Assembly: GCA_964512145.1 (NCBI GenBank)
Contig: CAZEIM010000042.1
Location: 1-23,964, forward strand
DNA: 23,964 bases
Source: CAYOHR01 sp964512145
GTDB lineage: Bacteria; Bacteroidota; Bacteroidia; Flavobacteriales_G; JALEGO01
Reading direction: 5' to 3'
Shown here: one piece after another, positions 8,955 through 16,341 of the stretch
How positions within the stretch are numbered: position 1 is the stretch's first letter
Layout of the letters: every line of letters begins with the position of its first letter
Made by a program: the position numbers and the translations under genes
Notes under the pieces: generated by a model
The model's input: only the letters and a program-made list of their open reading frames with translations
Database searches by the model: none
What the model was told of the DNA's origin: nothing

Positions 8955-9891
8955 TTGAGTCGGGCATTAAAAATGAGATGTTTCTCTTCAATCCAGAGTA
9001 CTTTGCTCGTTCAACAGCAGTATTTTTAAATAATAATTTATATATTTCTTCGGTTAATTCTACCCAATCTTTTTTTGTAAAGCCTAACAATTCCGGTTTT
9101 GGTTCAAAAAGAGGTTCCGTATGTTTTTTCGAAAATTTATTCCAAGGGCAAACATCTTGACAGATATCGCATCCAAACATCCAGTTTTCGAATTTACCTT
9201 TCATAGTTTGAGGAATTTCGCTTTTTAGCTCTATGGTAAAATATGAGATGCATTTACTTCCATCCACTACATAAGGTTCTGATATTGCATTGGTGGGACA
9301 AGCATCTATACATCTTGTGCATGTTCCGCAGTAATCTTTTATGGGACTATCATATACACATTCAATATCGCATATTACTTCGGCTATAAAAAAAAAAGAA
9401 CCCGAATTTTTATTAATTAAATTAGAATGTTTTCCAATCCATCCTAATCCTGATTTTTTAGCCCAAACCTTATCCATAACTGGTGCAGAATCCACAAAAA
9501 TTCTCGCGTTAAATACCCCAAGACTTTCTTGAAGCCTATACACAAAATCGGATAGTTTTTTTTTAATTACCTTGTGATAATCAACACCATAAGCATATTT
9601 TGATATTTTTGGCGCATCTGTATTATGCTGAGATTCGGGGGTATAATAATTATATAATAATGAAATAACCGATTTAGCTCCATCTACTAATTTTCGAGGA
9701 TCTAATCTTTTTTCGAAATGATTCTCCATGTATTGCATGGAGCCATGTTTTTGTTCCTTAAGCCATTTTTCTAGTCTAGGTGCTTCTTCTTCTAAATATG
9801 AGGCTTTTGAAATACCACAAAAGTTGAAATTGAGGTCTAAAGCCGTTTGCTTAATGATATGCGTGGTTTTTTGCAAACGTTCAAAAGACAT
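8938..9891 (-). CDS. queG: Epoxyqueuosine reductase QueG
   Basis: Cobalamin-dependent iron-sulfur enzyme for the last step of queuosine synthesis, reducing epoxyqueuosine to queuosine at tRNA position 34. The 317-residue length fits the shorter Bacteroidota version (the E. coli protein is near 380 and carries a C-terminal extension). Two 4Fe-4S motifs are visible, CGTCTRCIDACP and CDICQDVCPWN. D134 in FVDSAPVMDK falls at the position of the proposed general acid of characterised QueG. The segment GLGWIGKHSNLI follows, as in the family. It overlaps pbpC at its 3' end by 17 nt. A TAnnTTTG box on this strand lies about 60 nt upstream. No other queuosine genes are in the window. Confidence 0.96.
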   Translation of the reverse strand: MSFERLQKTTHIIKQTALDLNFNFCGISKASYLEEEAPRLEKWLKEQKHGSMQYMENHFEKRLDPRKLVDGAKSVISLLYNYYTPESQHNTDAPKISKYAYGVDYHKVIKKKLSDFVYRLQESLGVFNARIFVDSAPVMDKVWAKKSGLGWIGKHSNLINKNSGSFFFIAEVICDIECVYDSPIKDYCGTCTRCIDACPTNAISEPYVVDGSKCISYFTIELKSEIPQTMKGKFENWMFGCDICQDVCPWNKFSKKHTEPLFEPKPELLGFTKKDWVELTEEIYKLLFKNTAVERAKYSGLKRNISFLMPDSNETLA

Positions 9892-9951
9892 ATGTTAGAG
9901 AATAAATACTTAATTAAAAGTATATGAAAGAGTTTGAAAAAATAAGTGTGT

Positions 9952-9985
9952 CAAATTTAATTACACACCCAGCCGTTTAGCTCAA
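9952..9985 (-). promoter_or_regulatory. Candidate promoter for queG-pbpC
   Basis: Read on the minus strand this holds TTG (complement of 9983-9985), a 23-nt spacer and TAAATTTG (complement of 9952-9959), matching the Bacteroidota TTG/TAnnTTTG pattern at the long end of allowed spacing. It overlaps the end of the small lipoprotein gene and would give a leader of about 55 nt. Confidence 0.4.
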
Positions 9986-10142
9986 ACTTTTCGCGTTGAT
10001 TTTCAAACACTTTACCCTTATTGCATATTTCTTCTGTTTTCACTTCCGATGTATTTACATCCGTATAGGTACAAGTAGTACACTTTTCACAGGAAGTTTG
10101 AGTAAATAAAGCAACAATACCTATTAACAATAAATATTTCAT
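9957..10142 (-). CDS. Small Cys-containing lipoprotein, unknown
   Basis: 61-residue predicted lipoprotein. A basic-hydrophobic start (MKYLLLIGIVALF) leads to the lipobox TQTSC (C18). The mature part is only 44 residues and holds four more cysteines: C21 and C24 in CEKCTTC, C40 and C60. This pattern, a CxxCxxC cluster right at the lipid anchor plus two later cysteines, suggests disulfides or metal binding. The family is not one I can name, though similar tiny lipoproteins with CxxC next to the lipidated cysteine are frequent in Bacteroidota. A TATATTTG box (complement of 10154-10161) sits 12 nt upstream and could be its promoter, without a clear TTG partner. The next gene on this strand, queG, starts 66 nt downstream. 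Confidence 0.7.
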   Translation of the reverse strand: MKYLLLIGIVALFTQTSCEKCTTCTYTDVNTSEVKTEEICNKGKVFENQREKFELNGWVCN

Positions 10143-10281
10143 ATGTTTTTTTACAAATATACATGATTTTTTAAAAAGCCATAAGCATGGTCATGTTGGA
10201 TTATTAGAATTTAGTAATTCGTTTTATGTCTACTGAGAAAAGCAAACCTAATGTTGTGAAACACACCTAGCTAGAATGTTT

Positions 10282-10728
10282 TTATTCAATCCAATCTTCT
10301 GTATGTCGGTGTTTATTAAGTCCAATAGTTTCAAATTCGTCTTTAAAGCTTGTTTTGATTACGCCTAATTTATTTAGTATTTCATTCATGGTATTTCTTT
10401 TAAAATGGCCAACAAAATTTCTTTTGCCATTTTTCCATATTATCCCAACGTGGCCACCTTGACCGCCCAAAAATTCAGATTCAACATATGCCAATTCATG
10501 ATTTCCTATTAACTGAAGAGTGATTTTTTCGATGTTTTCAGTTAAAAATTTAAATGACAAGATACCGGGAGTTATTATCATTTTGTTCATTTCGTCAAAA
10601 AGCTCATCAGTCATAGGAATCATCGATATTTCATGGTTTAAGTCCACCAATTTTGAACTGGTATACTTTACTTGAATACTTGTCAAATAAGTTTTTTTAC
10701 CGATGAATGCTCTTAAAATATATCCCAT
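10282..10728 (-). CDS. Uncharacterised 148-aa cytoplasmic protein
   Basis: I do not recognise this family. No signal peptide or membrane helix is visible. The start MGYILRAFIGKK is followed by an alternation of strands and helices, a Met-rich helix (DELFDEMNKMI), a glycine-rich turn ESEFLGGQGGHVGIIWKNGKR in the middle, and a charged end NKHRHTEDWIE. The size, the acidic/aromatic mix and the Gly-rich GGQGGH centre recall small single-domain proteins annotated as immunity-like in Bacteroidota, but nothing here proves that. It is flanked by 139 nt of non-coding DNA downstream and by a strong terminator upstream (10771-10806), so it is probably a separate transcription unit. Codon use and AT content look like its neighbours. 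Confidence 0.6.
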   Translation of the reverse strand: MGYILRAFIGKKTYLTSIQVKYTSSKLVDLNHEISMIPMTDELFDEMNKMIITPGILSFKFLTENIEKITLQLIGNHELAYVESEFLGGQGGHVGIIWKNGKRNFVGHFKRNTMNEILNKLGVIKTSFKDEFETIGLNKHRHTEDWIE

Positions 10729-10770
10729 TTCGACTTTATTACTATAATCAATTAACTGAGTGATTTATAA

Positions 10771-10806
10771 TAAAAAACCCCCTGAGAAGTTGTTTCTACA
10801 GGGGGC
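10771..10806 (-). terminator. Rho-independent terminator after the Cys/His-rich gene
   Basis: On the minus strand: CCCCCTG, one unpaired T, AGAA, loop ACAAC, TTCT, CAGGGGG, then six T. The 11-bp stem with one bulge and the T tract lie 21 nt past the stop of the 10827-11150 gene. It is the clearest terminator in the window. Confidence 0.82.
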
Positions 10807-10826
10807 ATAAAATATTTTATACTTTA

Positions 10827-11150
10827 TTAGTGACTGTGGCCTTCGTGACTATCTTCTTTTTTAGCAGCACAACAAGCTTTAGCACAAGATTTTTTAGCAT
10901 CACCTGAAGTTGATGCATCTTTTTTACAACAGCTTTTTCCTGATTCTGCACCTGCACATTTCTTTTCTACTTTTTGCTCTGATTTAACTTCTGATGCAGA
11001 AGTTTCTTTAGTAGCAGGGGTTTCTTTAGTACTTGAATTTTCTAATTTAACAGTTTCTTCAACTACTTTTTTATCCTGAGCTTTTAATGAATTTGTTCCT
11101 AACAAAATACCTAAAAACAAAAACAAACTAACAATACTTAATTTTTTCAT
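10827..11150 (-). CDS. Secreted Cys/His-rich small protein, putative metal binding
   Basis: 107-residue exported protein. Residues 1-25 are a signal peptide (IVSLFLFLGILLG core, cleavage near LKAQ-D). A low-complexity Lys/Glu/Thr/Ser spacer follows (about 26-62). The C-terminal 45 residues carry seven cysteines in the groups KKCAG, KSCCKK and KSCAKACCAAKK, and end with three histidines in HEGHSH. This composition suggests binding of thiophilic metals such as copper or zinc in the periplasm or at the surface, but no known metallothionein signature is present. It has its own candidate promoter (11171-11202) and a strong terminator, so it should be an independent and perhaps abundant transcript. 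Function is inferred from composition only. Confidence 0.75.
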   Translation of the reverse strand: MKKLSIVSLFLFLGILLGTNSLKAQDKKVVEETVKLENSSTKETPATKETSASEVKSEQKVEKKCAGAESGKSCCKKDASTSGDAKKSCAKACCAAKKEDSHEGHSH

Positions 11151-11170
11151 AATAACATTTAATTTAATAA

Positions 11171-11202
11171 CAAAAATACTTAATTTAATTTTTAGTAACC
11201 AA
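11171..11202 (-). promoter_or_regulatory. Candidate promoter for the Cys/His-rich gene
   Basis: Minus strand reads TTG (complement of 11200-11202), 21-nt spacer, TATTTTTG (complement of 11171-11178), in good agreement with the Bacteroidota promoter consensus. It lies 21 nt before the start codon and overlaps the stop of the gene at 11185. Confidence 0.48.
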
Positions 11203-13467
11203 TGCTTTAACGTTAATTTTTCCTAAAGGTTCTCCGTCTTCTGAATAAATTATTATTTGCTTTTCGTTTTTACCGGTTTTATTGGGTTTATAATGTATAA
11301 TAATTTCTTTTTCTTGGTTTGGCATAAAATCTTTTTTATCCCACTCCACAGAAGTGCATGAACAATCTGCTTGAAAGGTTTTAATAGGTAAAGATTTTGG
11401 AGTATTATTTTTTATCACCACTTTTTTTAAATATTCTTTACCAAATAATACTTTATTAAAATCTACTATGGTATCTGATATAGATATTGTTTTTGTTAAT
11501 CTTAGTTCTTCCGGTTGTTCTATGGGGGTATTTTCAGAAAGAATATCTACCGCTAATATTTCAATTTTTCTTTCTAATGCTGCTTTTTTGCTGTAAATGG
11601 AGTTTTTTTTATCATGGATATTATCACTTACGGTTGTATCCGATTTATATTCTCCAAAAGGAATCTTATTAAATACAATTTTAGCGCCATTTTGGGCAGT
11701 ATGGTTTATATATGGCAATAAAACTCCCTGTTCATATTCTTGCAAATAATTTATTAAACTTGAAATTCTACGAAGAGTTAAATTAACATTATACTCCGAT
11801 TTAGCTAAAGGGCTGGCGTATCCTTTTACAGTAATTGAAAACTTTGCCCCTTTATCTAGTTCTTGTTTTAGAAGTTGAGTAAATGTTTTTAATTCCTCAA
11901 CCCCTTTATCAACATAGTAGGTAAAAAAATCATCAATATCATCTTTGGCTTCTTGAATTTGGGATTCATTTAATCCGGCCGAGTACTCTTTTTTGTAGAT
12001 ATCAAGCATTTCGGAGTACTTTTCGTATGATGTCATGTAATTAATTTTAGTAAGAGTATCGTTTGATTTAGGGTTTGGCTCATCGTTATGAAAATACAAT
12101 ATTGGCTTGTGTTTATTTAGAGTTTCCAGAGCTTTTTCAATTTTTAAACTGTCGTTATTTACTATCTCCGGTTCGGGTAAATATTCAAAACTAAATATAT
12201 CATTACAACAGGTACTTTGGTTTATGGAATAGGATCCCTCTCTGTTGGATGTAAAGTATCCTTTTTTTTCGGTTTCAAAAAATGGATATAAATCATTTGA
12301 AGATGAGTTGAGGGGTATGCCTAAATTTTCGGGGTATGAAAATGATTTTAAATCACCACAACTTTTAAAAATATCAAATCCTCCATATCCATGATGCCAA
12401 TTAGAACTAAAGTATAAACACCCATTATATATATTAAAATGAGGCGTTATTTCTTGATCGGGTGTATTAATGTTTTTACCCGCATTTTTAGGCTGAGAAT
12501 ATGTTTTTCCACCATCTTGAACCATAGTATACCAAATATCCATTCCTCCTTTACCTCCTGGTCGGTTCGAAGAAAAAAATAACACTTCTTTTCCTTTAAT
12601 CATGGTAATATGAGGTTGTGTTGTGTTATATCCTTCTATATTTACAGGGGCTTCCATTAATACAGGATTTTGCCAACTATTTGAACTATATACGGACAGA
12701 TATATTGCACAATTTCCTTTAGCATCGCATCTTGAAAAATACATTCTTTGCTTATCCATACTTAGACTAGCATTTGCGTTATCAAATGCGGCATTGTTTA
12801 TGATTTTAGGCATAGGCTTTTTTATTTGCCATTCTCCTTCTTCATTTACAGCTTCATAAATTTTAATACTGTAATCCTTGTCTAAAATATTTCCGTCTTT
12901 ATCCAACTCATTGGCCTTTAAAACAGAAAAAAGCATGTTGTTTCCGGTTACATGTACACCAAATTCTGCATGCTCTGAATTTAAGTTTTCGCCTAAATTT
13001 TTTATGGCAATAAGGATGCTGTCGTTAAAATTTTTTTCTGCAAAATCGCATGATTTTATTTCATTTTTTGCTTTTCTAAGAAAAAAGGCATCAGCATTTT
13101 TATATTCTTTCACAAATTTTGAAAATGAAGCTTTGGCTTCGGAGTATTTTTTTTGTTGTTTTTGCATACTTGCCAACCAAAATACTGATAAGGGAAAAGA
13201 TTTTACAGAATCTAACCGAATGCTGTTTATGTAATATGTTTCTGCTAATGAATAAAGGTTTTGAAGCCTTAATGATTCAGCATACTTAAATGTATATTCT
13301 GCCGATGAGGGATCTAATTCCATTGCTTTATAAAAGGATACTTCTGCTTTTTTATATTCGCCCGACTCTAATGCTTTTTCTCCTAGTATATTCCATTGTT
13401 TAGGGTTTTGACCAAACAATAGAGCTGGAAAAATCAATAAAAAAATAAGCTTTACTATTTTATACAT
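11185..13467 (-). CDS. TPR / PD40 propeller / OmpA-like / DUF1573 envelope protein (PorE-like)
   Basis: 760-residue exported protein built from four parts. Residues 1-19 are a signal peptide (cleavage near FGQ). About 22-130 are TPR-like helices (ALESGEYKKAEVSFYKAMELDP and two further repeats). About 165-400 form a PD40/TolB-like propeller with blades such as VLFFSSNRPGGKGGMDIW, LYFSSNWHHGYGGFDIF and GYFTSNREG. About 500-600 are an OmpA-C-like segment with VKGYASPLAKSEYN and N-x-x-L-T-x-x-R, retaining the Arg of the peptidoglycan-binding motif but not the usual Asp after GH. From about 665 a DUF1573 domain follows, with CSC in ADCSCTSVEWDKK and a PNKTGKNEKQ turn. TPR, propeller and OmpA order resembles the T9SS component PorE; the DUF1573 end is different. 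It follows the flavoprotein gene by 2 nt and is probably co-transcribed with it. Confidence 0.82.
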   Translation of the reverse strand: MYKIVKLIFLLIFPALLFGQNPKQWNILGEKALESGEYKKAEVSFYKAMELDPSSAEYTFKYAESLRLQNLYSLAETYYINSIRLDSVKSFPLSVFWLASMQKQQKKYSEAKASFSKFVKEYKNADAFFLRKAKNEIKSCDFAEKNFNDSILIAIKNLGENLNSEHAEFGVHVTGNNMLFSVLKANELDKDGNILDKDYSIKIYEAVNEEGEWQIKKPMPKIINNAAFDNANASLSMDKQRMYFSRCDAKGNCAIYLSVYSSNSWQNPVLMEAPVNIEGYNTTQPHITMIKGKEVLFFSSNRPGGKGGMDIWYTMVQDGGKTYSQPKNAGKNINTPDQEITPHFNIYNGCLYFSSNWHHGYGGFDIFKSCGDLKSFSYPENLGIPLNSSSNDLYPFFETEKKGYFTSNREGSYSINQSTCCNDIFSFEYLPEPEIVNNDSLKIEKALETLNKHKPILYFHNDEPNPKSNDTLTKINYMTSYEKYSEMLDIYKKEYSAGLNESQIQEAKDDIDDFFTYYVDKGVEELKTFTQLLKQELDKGAKFSITVKGYASPLAKSEYNVNLTLRRISSLINYLQEYEQGVLLPYINHTAQNGAKIVFNKIPFGEYKSDTTVSDNIHDKKNSIYSKKAALERKIEILAVDILSENTPIEQPEELRLTKTISISDTIVDFNKVLFGKEYLKKVVIKNNTPKSLPIKTFQADCSCTSVEWDKKDFMPNQEKEIIIHYKPNKTGKNEKQIIIYSEDGEPLGKINVKALVTKN

Positions 13468-13469
13468 CT

Positions 13470-14963
13470 TTAAATTGGATATTTTACTCCGTCAACCAAT
13501 CGGTAGCAACTTAATTTATCTCTAAATACCTGAGGTTTTAAAAGAGATGTTTTCATTAACATACGGACACATTCTTGTATCCCTTCAATAATAGAAGGGT
13601 GTGGGTGTATCATTTCAGCTAACTCATCAATCCCTTTATTCATTTTAATAAGCAGTGCAACGCCTTGTATAGAGCTAGAAGCATGTGCTCCAATTACACG
13701 CATTCCAAGTATTCTCATTTCGTCATCATCACTTACTATTATTTTAATAAAACCTTCCGTAGAACGCATAGCTATAGCTCTAGTAATGACTGAGTAATCA
13801 ATTTTTGCTACTCTTACAGGTATATTTTTTTCAATACAATATTTTTCGTTTATTCCCACAGAAGCAACCTCGGGTTTTAAAAACATAATGGTTGAAATAT
13901 TATCGTAGCTTAATCGTTTTGTTTTTTGTTCGAAGATTTTTTCTACCGCATGCCTACCTTCTATTTCTCCCATATTTACTAATGCTATTCTGCCTTTAAC
14001 ATCACCAACTGCGTAAATATTTGGAACATTTGTTTGTGTGTCATCGTCTCCAATATGCACTCCTCTTTTACTCATGCTTACTCCGGCATTTTCCATGCCA
14101 ATTTGTTCGATATTTGGAACTCTTCCTACAGAGAGTAAGGCCTTTTCAACTTGTATAACCTCTCGTAAGCCATGTGGATACTCAATTTCATACTCAACCA
14201 TACCATTTTTTATTTCCATTCGAGCCAATTGTGCTAATTGATGTATGGTAACTCCTCTTTTTTCTAAATTTTTAGATACAATTTCAGCGATATCTTGATC
14301 CTCAAATGGTAAAATTCGATCGGCTCGATCGATTAAATAAACTTTTGTTTTACCGAAATTGGAAAATATAGTCGCATACTCGCAACCTATAACCCCTGCT
14401 CCTAAAATAACCAAACTCTTGGGGAAATCTTGCATATTATGTATTCCATCGCTTGTCATAATTATTTTTTCATCAATAGGAATATTGGGTAAATATCTAG
14501 GTCTACTTCCCGTTGCTAAAATAATGTATTTGGTTTTGATGTTTATGATAGAATTATCTTCTTTGGTAATTTGCACATTTGTATTGCTAAGCATTGTGCC
14601 CATGCCTCTGATATAGGTAAAATTTGAATTGGTTGTTTCAGTTTGGAGTAGTTTTAAGTGTAAAGAATATTGTATTTTTTTTTCAAATACAGCTTCCTGT
14701 ACGGTTTTTTGTACTTCTTCCCAGCTTATTTCGTAAGGTGATTTTTGTGTATTTACCACACTGTTAATATGAGCTACTTTTTCGGAAAGTTCCCACATAG
14801 TTTTTGATGTTAAGGCTCCATTATAAATTCCAGCCCCACCTAATTTATGTTTTTCTATTAACACTACTTTTTTGCCAAAATCAACGGCACGCATAGCCGC
14901 AGCATATCCTGCGGGACCACCTCCAATTACACATAAATCAAACTCTTCGTGAATATTATTCAT
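13470..14963 (-). CDS. FAD/NAD(P)-dependent oxidoreductase, transhydrogenase-like, lacking the redox disulfide
   Basis: 497-residue flavoprotein of the class I pyridine nucleotide-disulfide oxidoreductase fold. The FAD site GGGPAGYAAA (14-23) and E37, the NAD(P) Rossmann motif LGAGVIGCEYA, the second FAD motif NIYAVGDVKG, and a dimerisation domain ending HPHPSIIEG are all present. The disulfide segment that normally reads GGTCLNVGCIPSK is GGAGIYNGALTSK: both cysteines are replaced, by G45 and A50. It therefore cannot be a standard lipoamide, glutathione or mercuric reductase; the closest functional group is soluble pyridine nucleotide transhydrogenase (SthA), which also lacks the disulfide. 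Substrate is not determinable. Its stop is 2 nt before the next gene. A TATTTTTG box (complement of 14984-14991) lies 20 nt upstream, without a good TTG partner. Confidence 0.85.
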   Translation of the reverse strand: MNNIHEEFDLCVIGGGPAGYAAAMRAVDFGKKVVLIEKHKLGGAGIYNGALTSKTMWELSEKVAHINSVVNTQKSPYEISWEEVQKTVQEAVFEKKIQYSLHLKLLQTETTNSNFTYIRGMGTMLSNTNVQITKEDNSIINIKTKYIILATGSRPRYLPNIPIDEKIIMTSDGIHNMQDFPKSLVILGAGVIGCEYATIFSNFGKTKVYLIDRADRILPFEDQDIAEIVSKNLEKRGVTIHQLAQLARMEIKNGMVEYEIEYPHGLREVIQVEKALLSVGRVPNIEQIGMENAGVSMSKRGVHIGDDDTQTNVPNIYAVGDVKGRIALVNMGEIEGRHAVEKIFEQKTKRLSYDNISTIMFLKPEVASVGINEKYCIEKNIPVRVAKIDYSVITRAIAMRSTEGFIKIIVSDDDEMRILGMRVIGAHASSSIQGVALLIKMNKGIDELAEMIHPHPSIIEGIQECVRMLMKTSLLKPQVFRDKLSCYRLVDGVKYPI

Positions 14964-15143
14964 TTTGCAATCGTATTTAATTTCAAAAATATAAGGAATT
15001 ATGAAAGATAAAACGTTTCATGGGGTATAATTCTGTTTCTTTTTTAATAATAAGCCGCACACAAATTATAGTTATGGAACAAACTTTTTAGAATATTTGA
15101 TTTTACGCGTTATGATATTTTTTTTAACAATTTAAAAATGGTG

Positions 15144-15173
15144 TTGACTATTTCGGGAAAAAAATTAGTTTTG
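15144..15173 (+). promoter_or_regulatory. Promoter of the DUF2795 gene
   Basis: TTG at 15144-15146, a 19-nt spacer and TAGTTTTG at 15166-15173 match the Bacteroidota housekeeping promoter exactly. Transcription would begin near 15180, leaving a leader of only about ten bases before the ATG at 15189. The rest of the 225-nt intergenic stretch 14964-15188 shows nothing else I can name. Confidence 0.65.
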
Positions 15174-15188
15174 CAAAAAAACTGAAAT

Positions 15189-15410
15189 ATGTATTGGACA
15201 TTAGAATTAGCTTCGTATCTTGAGGATGCTCCTTGGCCTGCTACTAAAGAAGAGTTAATAGATTTTGCCATGAGAACTGGGGCTCCTTTGGAAGTCATTG
15301 AAAACTTGCAGGAAATTGAGGACGATGAAGAGGTGTTTGAAAGTATAGAGGAAATTTGGCCAGATTATCCTTCAAAGGAAGATTTCTTTTTTGATGAGGA
15401 TGAATATTAA
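15189..15410 (+). CDS. DUF2795 small acidic protein
   Basis: 73-residue protein belonging to the DUF2795 family, very conserved in Bacteroidota and of unknown function. It starts MYWTLELASYLEDAPWPATK, continues with a helix EELIDFAMRTGAPLEVIENLQEI and ends in a strongly acidic tail (EDDEEVFESIEEIW, then DYPSKEDFFFDEDEY). About a third of residues are Asp or Glu. There is no signal peptide or membrane segment, so it should be cytoplasmic. The strong-looking promoter and short leader suggest high, constitutive expression. The gene converges on the carbonic anhydrase gene with 19 nt between stop codons, without an evident terminator. Confidence 0.92.
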   Translation: MYWTLELASYLEDAPWPATKEELIDFAMRTGAPLEVIENLQEIEDDEEVFESIEEIWPDYPSKEDFFFDEDEY

Positions 15411-15429
15411 AGGTATTCAAGCCTAATAT

Positions 15430-16083
15430 TTATTGCGTTCTCGAAAATTTTGATTCAAATACAAAAATTTTTTCCATGTCGGTATTATCTGTAATGGTTA
15501 CATCTAAATCTATAAGTTGTCCATTAGATATATCGTATACTAAACCATGCAGATGAGGTTGACTTCTTTTTGTCCAAGCATTTTGAATGATAGAGGTTTT
15601 TGCTAAGTTGTATACTTGTTCTATAATATTTAATTCAACAAATTTTCTTCCTTTTTCCTCATAATTTGTTATAGCATCCAATTCATGTTGATGTATTCGA
15701 TAAACATCTTTTATTTGTCGCAACCAATTATCTAATAATCCAAATTGTCGGTTGCTCATGGCTGCTAGAACACCTCCACAGCCATAATGTCCACAAACGA
15801 TTACATGTTTAACTTCCAAAACATTTACGGCATAATCTAATACGCTTAACATATTCATATCGGTATGCACAACCATATTAGCAATATTTCGGTGAACAAA
15901 AATTTCTCCCGGTTTTGTTCCGGTAATTTCATTAGCAGGAACTCTGCTGTCTGAACAACCAATCCATAAAATTGGGGGTTGTTGACCCTTAGATAATTCA
16001 ATAAAATAATGGGGGTTTTGTTTAAGTTTTTCTTCTACCCAACGTTTATTTGCCGTAAATATATTTTCATACGATTCTTTCAC
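15430..16083 (-). CDS. can: Beta-class carbonic anhydrase
   Basis: Zinc enzyme interconverting CO2 and bicarbonate in the cytoplasm, feeding carboxylation reactions and pH control. It has 217 residues, usual for the class. Zinc ligands are C43 (in C43-S-D45-S-R47), H99 and C102 (in CGHYGCGG); the D45/R47 pair is the catalytic dyad. The HRNIAN segment (64-69) follows as in E. coli Can. The C-terminal part, with LHGLVYDISNGQL, is also family-typical. No signal peptide is seen. A TATATTTG box (complement of 16102-16109) lies 18 nt upstream. It is divergent from the pyrophosphatase gene across 258 nt that hold promoters for both. Confidence 0.96.
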   Translation of the reverse strand: MKESYENIFTANKRWVEEKLKQNPHYFIELSKGQQPPILWIGCSDSRVPANEITGTKPGEIFVHRNIANMVVHTDMNMLSVLDYAVNVLEVKHVIVCGHYGCGGVLAAMSNRQFGLLDNWLRQIKDVYRIHQHELDAITNYEEKGRKFVELNIIEQVYNLAKTSIIQNAWTKRSQPHLHGLVYDISNGQLIDLDVTITDNTDMEKIFVFESKFSRTQ

Positions 16084-16101
16084 AGAACATTATTTAGTAC
16101 T

Positions 16102-16128
16102 CAAATATACATTTAGAGTACCATCCAA
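16102..16128 (-). promoter_or_regulatory. Candidate promoter for carbonic anhydrase
   Basis: Minus strand has TATATTTG (complement of 16102-16109) preceded by TTG (complement of 16126-16128) at a 16-nt spacing, slightly short for the consensus. It is 18 nt before the start codon. Confidence 0.45.
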
Positions 16129-16295
16129 AAAAATTGATAAGCTTTTTGCTTAATTATTTTAGAATATTTAATTAAATATTTTTAAATGAATGTTATGAAT
16201 AAAATTAAGCATAGAACACAAAACTTTCGAAAAACATGAATATTAAATATTCACTACTTATACAATATTCTGTTTTTTTCTTAAATATTAAAATT

Positions 16296-16303
16296 TATAT
16301 TTG
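16296..16303 (+). promoter_or_regulatory. Candidate -7 box for the pyrophosphatase gene
   Basis: TATATTTG matches TAnnTTTG and lies 38 nt before the ATG at 16342. The upstream region where TTG is expected (about 16271-16276) has only TGTTTT, so the match is partial. The region 16130-16295 is AT-rich without other recognisable structure. Confidence 0.45.
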
Positions 16304-16341
16304 CACCCCAAAAAGTAAGAAAATAAGTAATTAATTAAATT

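Noticed and set aside
10282..10728. Toxin-antitoxin or immunity gene
   Set aside because: No partner toxin or polymorphic-toxin gene adjoins it and no motif supports it; kept as unknown.
12878..13234. Plus-strand open frame of 118 codons inside the PorE-like gene
   Set aside because: It is antisense to a clear coding region with TPR domains and has no recognisable sequence.
13470..14963. Dihydrolipoamide dehydrogenase (lpd)
   Set aside because: Both redox cysteines are absent, so the E3 reaction is not possible by the known mechanism; no other complex genes nearby.
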